NCBI RefSeq assembly: GCF_018613535.1
Contig: NZ_JAGGQB010000023.1
Coordinates: forward strand, 1-52,455
Direction: 5' to 3'
Length of the DNA stretch: 52,455 nucleotides
DNA from: Bacillus sp. ISL-51
Lineage (GTDB): Bacteria; Bacillota; Bacilli; Bacillales; Bacillaceae
The notes under the pieces are model-generated. The model searched no databases. It was not told the DNA's origin and saw only the letters and a program-made list of their open reading frames with translations. This document shows positions 38,148 through 46,772 of the stretch, piece by piece (within the stretch, counting starts at the first letter, position 1; the number at the start of each line of letters is the position of its first letter). A program made the translations under genes and the position numbers.

Positions 38148-38375
38148 ATGAAAACCTTATTTATCGCCATAATCCGCGGATATCAAAAATTCATTTCTCC
38201 TCTGACGCCGCCGTCATGCCGCTTTTATCCGACTTGTTCACAATACGGAATTGAAGCCATAAAGACACACGGCGCGGTAAAAGGAGGATGGCTGACGCTT
38301 AAACGTATTTTGAAGTGTCACCCGCTTCATCCGGGCGGCGTTGATCCCGTACCTGAAAAAAAACGAAAGAATTAG
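38148..38375 (+). CDS. ytjA: YtjA, YidD-family membrane-insertion factor
   Basis: This is a 75-residue YidD-family protein. The motif run [21 protein letters not shown] and [11 protein letters not shown] is diagnostic, with three conserved cysteines. YidD proteins help YidC-dependent insertion of membrane proteins and carry an amphipathic N-terminal helix. GAAAGGGG precedes the ATG. Its TAG stop overlaps the stop of convergent ytiB (shared TTAG, 38372-38375). Confidence 0.93.
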   Translation: MKTLFIAIIRGYQKFISPLTPPSCRFYPTCSQYGIEAIKTHGAVKGGWLTLKRILKCHPLHPGGVDPVPEKKRKN

Positions 38376-38941
38376 TTCATGTGTTGATAGCCGTCAATGA
38401 CGAGGTCAAGTTTTCCGGTTTCCGGATCGATCACAAGACCATGCACCGGCACATTATCAGGGAAAAGCGGATGATTTTTAATGACGTTTACACTGTCAGT
38501 GACGCTTGCTTCTACAGAATCAAAGCTTTTCAGCCACTGGTCAAGGTCGACGCCTGAGTTTTTCAGCATGTCAATCCGCTCTTTCGGGATGCCCCGCTCA
38601 ACGATTTTATCGAGCATATCCTCGCTGTTAATTTTACTCATTCCGCAATCATGGTGGCCGATAACGCAGACTTCATCTGCGTTTAACTCGTAAACGGCGA
38701 CCAACAGGCTCCGCATAATGCTCCCGAATGGGTGGGAAACGAGCGCGCCAGCACTTTTAATAATTTTCACATCACCGTTTCGCATGTTCATCGCATGCGG
38801 CAGCAATTCCACGAGACGGGTGTCCATACAAGACAAAATCGCCATCTTTTTATCAGGGAATTTAGAGGTTTGATATTTTTCATAATCTTTCTTTTCAATG
38901 AACTGCTCATTAAATTGCAGGATATCGTTTAGTAGACTCAT
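38372..38941 (-). CDS. ytiB: YtiB, beta-class carbonic anhydrase
   Basis: This is a 189-residue zinc enzyme for CO2/bicarbonate interconversion. The ligands are visible: Cys and Asp/Arg in LSCMDTRL, and His-x2-Cys in [25 protein letters not shown] is the conserved linker. It belongs to the small beta-CA branch found in Gram-positives. The ATG at 38941 follows AAAGGAAA; the first in-frame ATG seven codons earlier has a weaker site. It shares stop bases with ytjA. Confidence 0.92.
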   Translation of the reverse strand: MSLLNDILQFNEQFIEKKDYEKYQTSKFPDKKMAILSCMDTRLVELLPHAMNMRNGDVKIIKSAGALVSHPFGSIMRSLLVAVYELNADEVCVIGHHDCGMSKINSEDMLDKIVERGIPKERIDMLKNSGVDLDQWLKSFDSVEASVTDSVNVIKNHPLFPDNVPVHGLVIDPETGKLDLVIDGYQHMN

Positions 38942-39043
38942 CTTGGTGTTTCCTTTCTGCATTTTTTATACACAATATAACACAGATCACGGCTTTTCGT
39001 CACCCCCGGCACTTGATGAAAAAGTAACAGGCTGTTCAATAAA

Positions 39044-39067
39044 AAAGACAAACCGCCGGGGCTTGTC
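39044..39067 (-). terminator. Terminator of rpmE2
   Basis: AGACAAGCC ... GGTTTGTCT followed by TTTTTATTG on the minus strand, abutting the rpmE2 stop. Confidence 0.75.
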
Positions 39068-39316
39068 TCATTTTCCCATATTGTATCTTTTGTTAAACTG
39101 TTCCACTCTTCCGCCTTTTTCGTTGAATTTTTGCCGGCCCGTATAAAATGGATGCGTATCCGAGCTGACCTCTACTTTAATCACCGGGTATGTGTTTCCG
39201 TCTTCCCACTGGGCGGTTTCCTCAGATGTTCTAGTTGAACGGCTTAAAAAACGGTAGCCGCTGTTTACATCTTGAAAAATCACTCGATGGTTATTCGGAT
39301 GGATGTCTTTTTTCAT
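39068..39316 (-). CDS. rpmE2: Ribosomal protein L31 type B, zinc-independent
   Basis: This 82-residue protein has L31 signatures ([24 protein letters not shown]) and contains no cysteine at all, so it lacks the CxxC zinc site of the type A form. Under zinc starvation it replaces the zinc-binding L31 and lets the cell recover zinc. A full Zur box over the transcription start explains that control. The ATG follows GGGAGATC. Confidence 0.96.
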   Translation of the reverse strand: MKKDIHPNNHRVIFQDVNSGYRFLSRSTRTSEETAQWEDGNTYPVIKVEVSSDTHPFYTGRQKFNEKGGRVEQFNKRYNMGK

Positions 39317-39333
39317 AGCTGATCTCCCTTTCT

Positions 39334-39385
39334 TAAATCGTAATAATTACGTTTTATTCTACACCTTCTACAGGCCCCTTGTCAA
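39334..39385 (-). promoter_or_regulatory. rpmE2 promoter with Zur box
   Basis: Minus-strand TTGACA (39385-39380), 18-bp spacer, TAGAAT (39361-39356), then the Zur operator at 39334-39356, plus strand TAAATCGTAAT-A-ATTACGTTTTA. The two half-sites match Zur sites known in B. subtilis; binding there would block initiation when zinc is ample. Confidence 0.9.
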
Positions 39386-39509
39386 TCATATATGCCCCGA
39401 TCCTTTGATTTCTAAACCCTGTTCATTTCTGGAATAAGAAGAATAATCTAAATGACTCGGCAAATAATATAACCACATTACATAAAACGGTAATTCAGAA
39501 AGGCGGTTT

Positions 39510-40847
39510 ATGATCGTGGATGATTTAGTGTTAGCCAGAAGCCTGTTCGGGACAACTATGGGCTTTCATATTATTTTCGCGACTTTAGGGGTAGGTTTGC
39601 CTCTTATGATTTTAATGGCTGAATTGATTTATCAAAAAACAAAAGACCCGCACTATGCCATTATGGCGAAAAGGTGGACGAAAGCGCAGGCCGTTTTGCT
39701 CGGTGTGGCGATTCCGACCGGGACGATTGCAGGAACACAGCTCGCCCTGTTATGGCCTGGATTTATGGAAGTCATCGGCAGAGTCATGTCGCTTCCGTTT
39801 CAGATTGAAATCTACGCGTTTTTTATTGAGGCGCTGTTTATGTCCATTTATGTATATGCTGCTGACCGGCTGACTCCGGCCATGCGTATCATCGCCGTTG
39901 TTTTTGTTTTAATCGGCGCTGCGGCATCTGCCGTTTTAATTACAAATGTCCACGCCTTTGAAGGAACGCCGGCCGGATTTAAAATTTTGAACGGCAAAAT
40001 AACGGACGTTGAACCGTGGGCTGCGTTTTTCAATCCGAGTTTTTTTACCACCGCAGGCCATGTCGTTCTGACCGCTTTTATGACAGGCGCGTTTATTGTC
40101 GCGTCAGTAGCGGCTTATAAAATGCTGAGAACGAGAAAGCAGGAACAGGTTTATCGTTTTCACCGGAAAGCGCTGCTGCTTGCTTTAACGATCGGCGGCA
40201 TTTTTTCGATTGCCGCTTCTTTAAACGGACACGAATCAGCCCAGCTTCTTTACCAATACCAGCCGGAAAAGCTTGCGGGCGCTGAAGGATTATTTGAAAC
40301 AAGATCACATGCCCCGCTTGCGATCGGCGGTTTTACGGATGCAAAAGAAGAAAAGGTGAAATGGGCGATAGAAGTGCCGTGGGCTTTAAGCTTTTTAGCG
40401 GCGAACAGTTTTGACACCGTCGTAAAAGGATTAAATGCATTTCCGAAAGACGAATGGCCGCCTTTATTTATCCATACGCTGTTTAACGGAATGGTCGGAA
40501 TCGGCATGGTGCTGATTCTGTACTCTGTCATCGGCATCGTTTGGAGAAAGATCTTAAAAAAAGACAGCTTTCCGAAGTGGCTGCTGATTTTATTTTTAAC
40601 CGCCGGCCCGCTTAGTTTAATCGGGATCGAGTTCGGATGGATATTCGCTTGTACGGGCAGGCAGCCGTGGGTCATTTACCACCTGCTGAAAACATCGGAT
40701 GTTGTAACGACAACGGGTTCAATCGGCGTTCTGTTTATTCTGTTTACGGTTGTTTATGCCATTTTGGCTGCGGCAGTCATTTATGTGCTGCTTTATTATT
40801 TCCGCAAGCATCCTGTCGAGGAGGATGTAAAAGCGGCAGAATCTTAA
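39510..40847 (+). CDS. ythA: YthA, cytochrome bd-type quinol oxidase subunit I
   Basis: This 445-residue membrane protein has about nine helices and carries the haem groups of a bd-type oxidase that reduces O2 with quinol. Haem ligands are expected at His19/20 (TMGFHIIFATLG) and at the His of TAGHVVLTAF; the glutamate in QIEIYAFFIEALFM lies in the proton/oxygen path. The Q-loop is short. The family motif GWxxxExGRQPW reads GWIFACTGRQPW, with Cys where Glu is usual. RBS AAAGGCGG precedes the ATG. It is the first gene of ythAB; menaquinol from the nearby men pathway would be the donor. Confidence 0.92.
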   Translation: MIVDDLVLARSLFGTTMGFHIIFATLGVGLPLMILMAELIYQKTKDPHYAIMAKRWTKAQAVLLGVAIPTGTIAGTQLALLWPGFMEVIGRVMSLPFQIEIYAFFIEALFMSIYVYAADRLTPAMRIIAVVFVLIGAAASAVLITNVHAFEGTPAGFKILNGKITDVEPWAAFFNPSFFTTAGHVVLTAFMTGAFIVASVAAYKMLRTRKQEQVYRFHRKALLLALTIGGIFSIAASLNGHESAQLLYQYQPEKLAGAEGLFETRSHAPLAIGGFTDAKEEKVKWAIEVPWALSFLAANSFDTVVKGLNAFPKDEWPPLFIHTLFNGMVGIGMVLILYSVIGIVWRKILKKDSFPKWLLILFLTAGPLSLIGIEFGWIFACTGRQPWVIYHLLKTSDVVTTTGSIGVLFILFTVVYAILAAAVIYVLLYYFRKHPVEEDVKAAES

Positions 40848-40869
40848 CAATAGAAAGGGCTGAATAGAA

Positions 40870-41910
40870 ATGGACATTACTATGGATGCTCTCATCGCGA
40901 TTTCAATCGTATGGGGTTTCGTGTTTATCTACGCGGTCATGGCGACGATGGACTTCGGAGCCGGTTTTTGGTCCATGATTTATTTAAATAAAGAACAAAC
41001 AAAAGCGACAAACATCGCCAACCGTTATTTGTCGCCGACATGGGAAGTGACCAATGTCTTTATCGTCGCGATCGTTGTCGCCCTTTTCAGCTTCTTTCCG
41101 GGGGCGACTTTCGTGCTGGGAACCGTTTTATTAATTCCGGGGAGTATCATTTTGCTGCTTTTAGCCATCCGAAGCGGTTTTCTCGTCTTTTCCAACACGG
41201 CGAAAGAAAGAAAAATCATGAGATATATTTCCGGAATCTCTGGCTTTATCATACCGGCAGTGCTTATTCTTGTGCTTCCGGTGACACATGGCGGTTTTAT
41301 CGAAAAAGCGGGCGGAGTGTATCATCTGAATTTGGTCAGTGTGTTCACGAGCCTGAACGCTTATGCTTTTATCGGCTTTGCCATCTTAACTACTTTATTT
41401 TTATCTTCGCTGCTTTTGGCCGATTTTTCCAATGTGGCGGAAGAGGAGCACGCATACCGCGTTTACAGGCGGAGCGCGTTAATAACAGGGCCTCTGTCTC
41501 TTCTTTTTGCGATTTTCATTATGCTGACTTTACGCACTGAAGCCGGCTGGCTTTATGCCGGGATGATGAAGGATGTGACGTGGCTGATTCTTTCTGTCAT
41601 TACATTTATTATTGCGGGTGTTGCTCTGTTTTTGCCGAATAAACGTTTCGGACAAAACCTCGGCAAGCCGAGAATCGCCATGATAGCGATTGCGGTTCAA
41701 TATTTCTTGGCAAGCTATGCATACGGGCGGGCACATCTCCCTTATATGATCTATCCAGATATCACCATCATGTCCGGCTTTACAGAGCCTGCAACGTTCA
41801 GGGCGCTGTTCATGACTTATATCGTTGCTTTCATCGTCTTATTTCCGGGATTTTATTTCTTTTGGAAGTTATTCATGAAAGATAAACGTTATATCCGCCA
41901 AGAAGAATAG
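40870..41910 (+). CDS. ythB: YthB, cytochrome bd-type quinol oxidase subunit II
   Basis: This 346-residue membrane protein has about eight helices. The N-terminal DFGAGFWSMIYL and SPTWEVTNVFIV correspond to the conserved DFG and WEVNHVWLI-like blocks of CydB. It binds no haem itself but is needed for the complex. AGAAAGGG lies 12 nt before the ATG, and the gap after ythA is 22 nt. No cydCD genes follow. Confidence 0.92.
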   Translation: MDITMDALIAISIVWGFVFIYAVMATMDFGAGFWSMIYLNKEQTKATNIANRYLSPTWEVTNVFIVAIVVALFSFFPGATFVLGTVLLIPGSIILLLLAIRSGFLVFSNTAKERKIMRYISGISGFIIPAVLILVLPVTHGGFIEKAGGVYHLNLVSVFTSLNAYAFIGFAILTTLFLSSLLLADFSNVAEEEHAYRVYRRSALITGPLSLLFAIFIMLTLRTEAGWLYAGMMKDVTWLILSVITFIIAGVALFLPNKRFGQNLGKPRIAMIAIAVQYFLASYAYGRAHLPYMIYPDITIMSGFTEPATFRALFMTYIVAFIVLFPGFYFFWKLFMKDKRYIRQEE

Positions 41911-41969
41911 CACATGTAAGGCTGGCTATACTAAAGGCGTACCTTTTATCTTGGAGGGAGAGTTTTACA

Positions 41970-42128
41970 ATGAAACAAAAAATTCTGTGCGAAGTTAACA
42001 ACTGTTCATATTGGGATCAAGGAAACAAATGTACAGCTGACGCGATTTATGTTGTCAGCCATACGGGCGATACAGCTGAAAAAAGTGAAGAAACGGATTG
42101 CAAAACCTTTAAACCTCAAGATTTGTAA
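41970..42128 (+). CDS. DUF1540 small cysteine protein
   Basis: This 52-residue protein has four cysteines: Cys7 and Cys12 (LCEVNNC), Cys21 (NKCTA) and Cys44 (TDCKTF). The spacing fits the DUF1540 family, often present in spore-forming Firmicutes and sometimes in tandem copies; a metal or disulfide knot is plausible but unproven. TTGGAGGGAG precedes the ATG. It is 59 nt after ythB, with its own terminator. Confidence 0.85.
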   Translation: MKQKILCEVNNCSYWDQGNKCTADAIYVVSHTGDTAEKSEETDCKTFKPQDL

Positions 42129-42133
42129 AAAAA

Positions 42134-42163
42134 GAGAAGAGCTGTTTTCATACAGCTCTTTTT
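42134..42163 (+). terminator. Terminator of the DUF1540 gene
   Basis: AAGAGCTGT-TTTCAT-ACAGCTCTT followed by TTTAC. A 9-bp stem. Confidence 0.8.
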
Positions 42164-42246
42164 ACTTTGCCTGCCGCAAGCCTTTTAGAGATCAGCACCT
42201 GTGAAGGCGAAAACAGAAACGCCAGCAGAAAAAAGACACCTGCCAT
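42148..42246 (-). CDS. Possible 32-residue membrane peptide
   Basis: A minus-strand ORF with AAAGGA before its ATG encodes a hydrophobic N-terminus (MAGVFFLLAFLFSP) and a basic tail (SKRLAAGKVKRAV). Upstream there is TTGACA with TATTGC at 17 bp as a possible promoter. Its stop lies in the loop of the DUF1540 terminator. I do not recognise it; it could be chance. Confidence 0.4.
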   Translation of the reverse strand: MAGVFFLLAFLFSPSQVLISKRLAAGKVKRAV

Positions 42247-42305
42247 CAGTTTCCTTTGTGCAATATCGTACGCACCCACATTTGTCAAGTGTCTGCTAAA
42301 TAAAA

Positions 42306-42327
42306 AAACCGGCTGATAGCCGGTTCA
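42306..42327 (-). terminator. Terminator of the men operon
   Basis: AACCGGCT-ATC-AGCCGGTT followed by TTTTTATTT on the minus strand, 81 nt after the menC stop. Confidence 0.8.
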
Positions 42328-42407
42328 AACGAGAAGGGGATAAAATGTGAACAATTTCAATATAACAGCGGCACGCCATGCGCTCAACTTACTAAAATTT
42401 CATTTTA

Positions 42408-43523
42408 TCAGCTGTTTGTTGTGAAAACATCCATTTGGGTAACATATTTTCTCATAACCTCTTGATTGACTTCCACACCCAAACCAGGCCCGTTCGGAAC
42501 AGAAATAAAACCCTCGTCAATACGAATATCAGGGGTTACGATATCCTCTTCCCAGTATCGGGAGGATGACGAAATGTCGCCCGGTATCGTAAATTGGGGC
42601 AGCGAGGCAAGCGCCGCGCTCTGCGCCCGGGAAATGCCCGTCTCAAACATTCCCCCGCACCATACCGGCATTTGATGCTCTCTGCACAAGTCGTGAATTT
42701 TAAGCGCCTCCGTCAGGCCGCCGACACGTGCCGGCTTAATGTTAATTATTTTACAGCTTCCAAGCTCAATTGCCCGTCTTGCGTCATCCGCCGAGCAAAT
42801 GCTCTCATCAAGGCATATGGCCGTTCTCAAATGCTTTTGCAGGTGGCGGTGATCGACAATGTCATCTGCCTGAAGCGGCTGCTCTATCATCATTAAATGA
42901 AATTCATCCAATTCCTTCAGCCTGCTGATGTCTTTCAGTTCATACGCCGAATTTGCGTCCGCCATCAGCGGCACGTTCGGAAAACGGCTGCGTATGGCTT
43001 TCACTAAATCAATATCCCGGCCCGGCTGAATTTTTATTTTTATTCTTTGATAACCCTCTTTTACATATTGCTCAATTTCCCGAAGCATATCTTTAATCGG
43101 AGCGAGCCCCACTACGACGCCGGCGGGAACTTTATCCCTTTTGCCGCCGAGGGCTTCAGCAAGAGAAATACCTTTTTTCTTTGCGTATATATCCCACACG
43201 GCAGATTCCAGCCCGGCCTTTGCCATACGGTTTCCCTTAAAACGCACGAGGCTGTCCGGCACCTCAGACGGATGGGAAAACTCACGCCCCACTATATTGG
43301 GGATAAAGAAATCCTTAAGCATATGCGCGCACGTTTGAATTGTTTCTTCTGTATACCAGGGAGAAGAAAACGCGGATACTTCCCCCCAGCCGGCCTCACC
43401 GGATTCATCTATAGCCTCAAGAATCAAAAACTTCCGGTCTTGAAGCGTTTCGATACTTGTTTTAAACGGTTTTTTCAGCCTCATACTTACATGATAAAGG
43501 GTGATTTTTTCTATCTTAATCAT
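42408..43523 (-). CDS. menC: o-Succinylbenzoate synthase MenC
   Basis: This 371-residue enolase-superfamily enzyme dehydrates SHCHC to o-succinylbenzoate. Active-site residues are visible: KIKIQPG (Lys pair), MADANSAY (Asp), MIEQPL (Glu), CLDESI (Asp) and the later IINIKPARVGG (Lys). It belongs to the Bacillus OSBS/N-acylamino-acid racemase group, so racemase side activity is possible. The ATG overlaps the menE stop (ATGA), and AAAGGAGAG precedes it. It is the last gene of the men operon. Confidence 0.93.
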   Translation of the reverse strand: MIKIEKITLYHVSMRLKKPFKTSIETLQDRKFLILEAIDESGEAGWGEVSAFSSPWYTEETIQTCAHMLKDFFIPNIVGREFSHPSEVPDSLVRFKGNRMAKAGLESAVWDIYAKKKGISLAEALGGKRDKVPAGVVVGLAPIKDMLREIEQYVKEGYQRIKIKIQPGRDIDLVKAIRSRFPNVPLMADANSAYELKDISRLKELDEFHLMMIEQPLQADDIVDHRHLQKHLRTAICLDESICSADDARRAIELGSCKIINIKPARVGGLTEALKIHDLCREHQMPVWCGGMFETGISRAQSAALASLPQFTIPGDISSSSRYWEEDIVTPDIRIDEGFISVPNGPGLGVEVNQEVMRKYVTQMDVFTTNS

Positions 43524-44983
43524 GACAGCTCTCCTTTACGAAGATCATTCAGCCGGTGTCTCATCAATTTATTTGACGCGTTTCGCGGCAGCTCTTCCGC
43601 TGAGAAAAACTTAGCCGGAATTTTATATTTTGCAAGCCGTTCACGGCAAAAGGCGGCCAGCTCGTCCGAACTGACCGGAGAGGTTAACACGAGAAATGCG
43701 TGCGGGACCCTTCCCCACTTTGGATCTTCAGCTCCCGAAACACCCGCTTCAGCAACTGCGGGATGTGCAAGCAGCACTGCCTCGACTTCAGCGGGGTAAA
43801 TGTTTTCTCCGCCCGAAATAATGAGATCAGAACGTCTGTCCAGCACAAACAAAAACCCGTCTTCATCTAAATAGCCAAGATCTCCCGTCTTAAACCAGCC
43901 GTTTTCAAAAGCCGCTCGATTGGCTTCATCACGGTTATAGTAACCTTTCATCACATTCGGCCCTTTGACCGTAATTTCACCGTGTTCAAACGGCGCACAC
44001 TTGTTGCCGTCTTTTTCAATCGAAATCTCACATGAAAACAGCGGCTTTCCTGCCGAGCCGAGCTTTTCCATACTGAATTCAGGAGAAAGCGTGACGATCT
44101 GTGAGCAGGTTTCAGTCAGGCCGTATGATTGAAACACCGGAAATTGTTTCTGGCGGCACTCTTCAAGGAGCGGAAGCGGTGCAGGTCCTCCGCCAAGCAG
44201 GATGCATCTGAGAGATTCAGGACAGTGATCCGTCTCCGACAGCAGACCGGAAAGCATCGTCTGCACCGCAGATATGATCGTAACCCGGTGGCGGCTGATG
44301 CTGTCCAGTACATCACTGACGGAAAATTTTTGATGAAGCACAACAGGCATGCCGTAAATGACCGATTTAAACAGCGCGGACAGCCCGCTGATATGAAACA
44401 GAGGCAGCGCAATCAGCCAGCGGTCCCGCTCTGTGACCCCCAGATTCAAAGCTGAAGATACAGCGCTTGAATAATGGTTTCCGAACGTTTGCTGAACCCC
44501 CTTCGGCCTCCCTGTCGTTCCTGACGTGTACATTAAAGTCGCCGTATCATCAAGCTTCATATAAGCCTCAACTTCAATGTCTTCCGCCTCAGCCGCTTGA
44601 AGCTCGTCCACGTCGGCCGTCGCAATCACAGAGTCGTATTCCCGGCGGCAAAAACCGGAATCCGTCAGTAACAGCACCGCCTTCGAATCTTCAAGCTGAA
44701 ACAGTCTTTCTTGTTTTGACAGCTTCGTATTTAACAGCACCGCTTCAGCGCCCAATAAAAAGCAGGCATGTACGGCAAAGACCATCTCCGCGCGGTTAGA
44801 AAGCAAAATCGCAACACGGTCGCCTTTTCTCAGCGAGCAGCATGCGGAAAGCCGCGCCGCCATTTGTTTAGAAGCTTCATATAATTCTCTGAATGTGAAA
44901 CTTTGGTTTTCAAATATGAGAGCCGTTCTCTCTGGTGTGAGCTGCGTCCTTTGAATGAGCCAATTAGGCTGTTCTGTCAGCAT
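43520..44983 (-). CDS. menE: o-Succinylbenzoate-CoA ligase MenE
   Basis: This 487-residue acyl-adenylate ligase activates OSB with ATP and joins it to CoA. The P-loop-like motif is TLMYTSGTTGRPKG; GYLDEDGFLFVLDRRSDLI is the adenylate-binding A8 region, and the catalytic lysine is in the C-terminal LAKYKIPAKFF/RNASNKLMR region. The ATG follows CGGAGATG. Between menB and menE lies a 10-bp hairpin that may reduce read-through. Confidence 0.95.
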   Translation of the reverse strand: MLTEQPNWLIQRTQLTPERTALIFENQSFTFRELYEASKQMAARLSACCSLRKGDRVAILLSNRAEMVFAVHACFLLGAEAVLLNTKLSKQERLFQLEDSKAVLLLTDSGFCRREYDSVIATADVDELQAAEAEDIEVEAYMKLDDTATLMYTSGTTGRPKGVQQTFGNHYSSAVSSALNLGVTERDRWLIALPLFHISGLSALFKSVIYGMPVVLHQKFSVSDVLDSISRHRVTIISAVQTMLSGLLSETDHCPESLRCILLGGGPAPLPLLEECRQKQFPVFQSYGLTETCSQIVTLSPEFSMEKLGSAGKPLFSCEISIEKDGNKCAPFEHGEITVKGPNVMKGYYNRDEANRAAFENGWFKTGDLGYLDEDGFLFVLDRRSDLIISGGENIYPAEVEAVLLAHPAVAEAGVSGAEDPKWGRVPHAFLVLTSPVSSDELAAFCRERLAKYKIPAKFFSAEELPRNASNKLMRHRLNDLRKGELS

Positions 44984-45015
44984 GTTATCATCTCCGAGGT
45001 AAAAGTACTGATTTT

Positions 45016-45055
45016 GAAAAGAAAACAGCTTGGACCAGAATGGCTCAAGCTGTTT
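45016..45055 (-). terminator. Internal hairpin between menB and menE
   Basis: AAACAGCTTG (minus strand, 45055-45046) pairs perfectly with CAAGCTGTTT (45032-45023), then TTCTTTTCAAAATC. It sits 16-48 nt after the menB stop and resembles a partial terminator. Confidence 0.6.
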
Positions 45056-45070
45056 CGAGGTGTCATCTGA

Positions 45071-45889
45071 TCACGGAAAACGAGGGAATTGACCGAAATC
45101 GGGACTGCGTTTTTCTTTAAAGGAATCGCGGCCTTCTTTCGCTTCGTCTGTCGTGTAATAAAGAAGCGTTGCGTCTCCCGCAAATTGCTGAATTCCGGCA
45201 AGTCCGTCTGTATCTGCGTTAAACGCCGCTTTAAGGAAACGAAGTGCGGTCGGGCTTTTCTCAAGCATTTCCTCACACCATTTGATGGTTTCTTCCTCAA
45301 GCTGCTCTAACGGAACAACTGTATTGACAAGTCCCATGTCGAGTGCTTCCTGTGCATTGTATTGACGGCACAGATACCAGATTTCACGTGCTTTTTTATG
45401 TCCGACGATACGCGCAAGGTATCCAGAACCGTAACCGGCATCAAAGCTTCCTACTTTCGGGCCTGTTTGTCCGAAAATCGCGTTATCCGCAGCAATCGTC
45501 AAATCACATACGATATGAAGCACATGGCCTCCGCCGATGGCATAACCAGATACCATTGCCACAACCGGCTTAGGAATGACACGGATCAAACGCTGAAGAT
45601 CAAGCACATTCAGACGAGGGATCTGATCGTCACCGACATATCCGCCGTGACCGCGCACTTTTTGGTCTCCGCCTGAACAAAACGCCTTATCTCCCGCACC
45701 CGCAAGCACGATAACACCGATGTTGGAATCATCACGCGCGTAAGCAAATGCGTCAATCATTTCAGACACCGTTTTAGGAGTGAATGCGTTATGTACCTCC
45801 GGACGATTAATTGTTATTTTTGCAATGCCGTTATACGTCTCGTACAATATTTCATCGTACTGACGTTCGCTTTTCCATTCTGCAGCCAT
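45071..45889 (-). CDS. menB: 1,4-Dihydroxy-2-naphthoyl-CoA synthase MenB
   Basis: This 272-residue crotonase-fold enzyme cyclises OSB-CoA to the naphthoate ring. Conserved blocks are [13 protein letters not shown], the oxyanion-loop [11 protein letters not shown] and [20 protein letters not shown] with the Asp/Tyr residues typical of MenB. It appears to be the bicarbonate-dependent or glutamate-containing class by context only. AAAGGAGG precedes the ATG. Confidence 0.97.
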   Translation of the reverse strand: MAAEWKSERQYDEILYETYNGIAKITINRPEVHNAFTPKTVSEMIDAFAYARDDSNIGVIVLAGAGDKAFCSGGDQKVRGHGGYVGDDQIPRLNVLDLQRLIRVIPKPVVAMVSGYAIGGGHVLHIVCDLTIAADNAIFGQTGPKVGSFDAGYGSGYLARIVGHKKAREIWYLCRQYNAQEALDMGLVNTVVPLEQLEEETIKWCEEMLEKSPTALRFLKAAFNADTDGLAGIQQFAGDATLLYYTTDEAKEGRDSFKEKRSPDFGQFPRFP

Positions 45890-45941
45890 ATATATGACCT
45901 CCTTTAATTTTTACATGTGAGCTGCCGAAACAGCATCTTAG

Positions 45942-46772
45942 TTATGCTTGTTCCGAGGATAAAAACTCACTTATTATCTTACCAAAAATTCGCGGCTGTT
46001 CCACATGAACCGTATGGCCCGCCTGTTTGACAACCTCTATTTTACTCGATGGAAGCCGGTTGTGCACCTTTTGATTAATAACGCAAAATTTTTCATCCCA
46101 TTCCCCGCATATCAGAAGAACGGGCGCTTTGATGTTATCTAATGCATCCCACCAAGAAGGCTGTGATCCAGTCCCCATTCCGAGTAAGCTGCCTGCAAGT
46201 CCGGCCGGATTATTTTTCAATCTGCCTGACCTGATGTTCTTCCGCACGCTTTCAGGAAGGGAAAGCTGTGTGGCAAACAAAGGGATGTTTTCCCAATAAT
46301 CAACAAATGATTCAATGCCGTCCCGCAAAATAAAATCCGCAAGCTTCCGGTCAGACTGAATTCTGTTTTTGCGTTCCTGAAGCGTGCCCAGGCCGGGAGT
46401 CGAACTTTCTAAAACAAGAGCAGACACACGGTCAGGAAACACCTGCGCAAATGAATACGCAAGCCTGCCCCCCATAGAATAACCAATAAGTTTCACTTTG
46501 TGAAGTTTTAATTGATTAAAAATGGCGGCAAGGTCTGAAACTTGCCGGTTCGTGCTGTACCTTACCGCTTGTAACGGCGCTTCTGATTCACCGTGCCCTA
46601 AGCAGTCTATCATCACCAAACGTTCACCCGGAAACGCGTCCTGCAAAAACATCCAGGATTCTTTGCTGCCTGTGAATCCATGAAGAAATACAAGTGCTTC
46701 CGATGCATGATGTCCGCTATCAGCAGCACGATAGCACACTCCGTCCGCCATTTTGATGTTTACAGTTTCCAT
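45942..46772 (-). CDS. menH: SHCHC synthase MenH (YtxM)
   Basis: This is a 276-residue alpha/beta hydrolase. The triad is visible as Ser in GYSMGG, Asp in GEWDEKF and His in [16 protein letters not shown] supplies the oxyanion hole. It removes pyruvate from SEPHCHC to give SHCHC, the MenC substrate. The ATG at 46772 lies 13 nt inside menD, with a weak GGGAAGTG site; the longer open frame upstream is inside menD and is rejected. Coupling to menD translation is likely. Confidence 0.93.
   Translation of the reverse strand: METVNIKMADGVCYRAADSGHHASEALVFLHGFTGSKESWMFLQDAFPGERLVMIDCLGHGESEAPLQAVRYSTNRQVSDLAAIFNQLKLHKVKLIGYSMGGRLAYSFAQVFPDRVSALVLESSTPGLGTLQERKNRIQSDRKLADFILRDGIESFVDYWENIPLFATQLSLPESVRKNIRSGRLKNNPAGLAGSLLGMGTGSQPSWWDALDNIKAPVLLICGEWDEKFCVINQKVHNRLPSSKIEVVKQAGHTVHVEQPRIFGKIISEFLSSEQA

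Noticed and set aside
43047..43799. 250-codon plus-strand ORF opposite menC/menE
   Set aside because: It crosses two well-supported genes on the other strand, has no RBS and has shadow-like composition.
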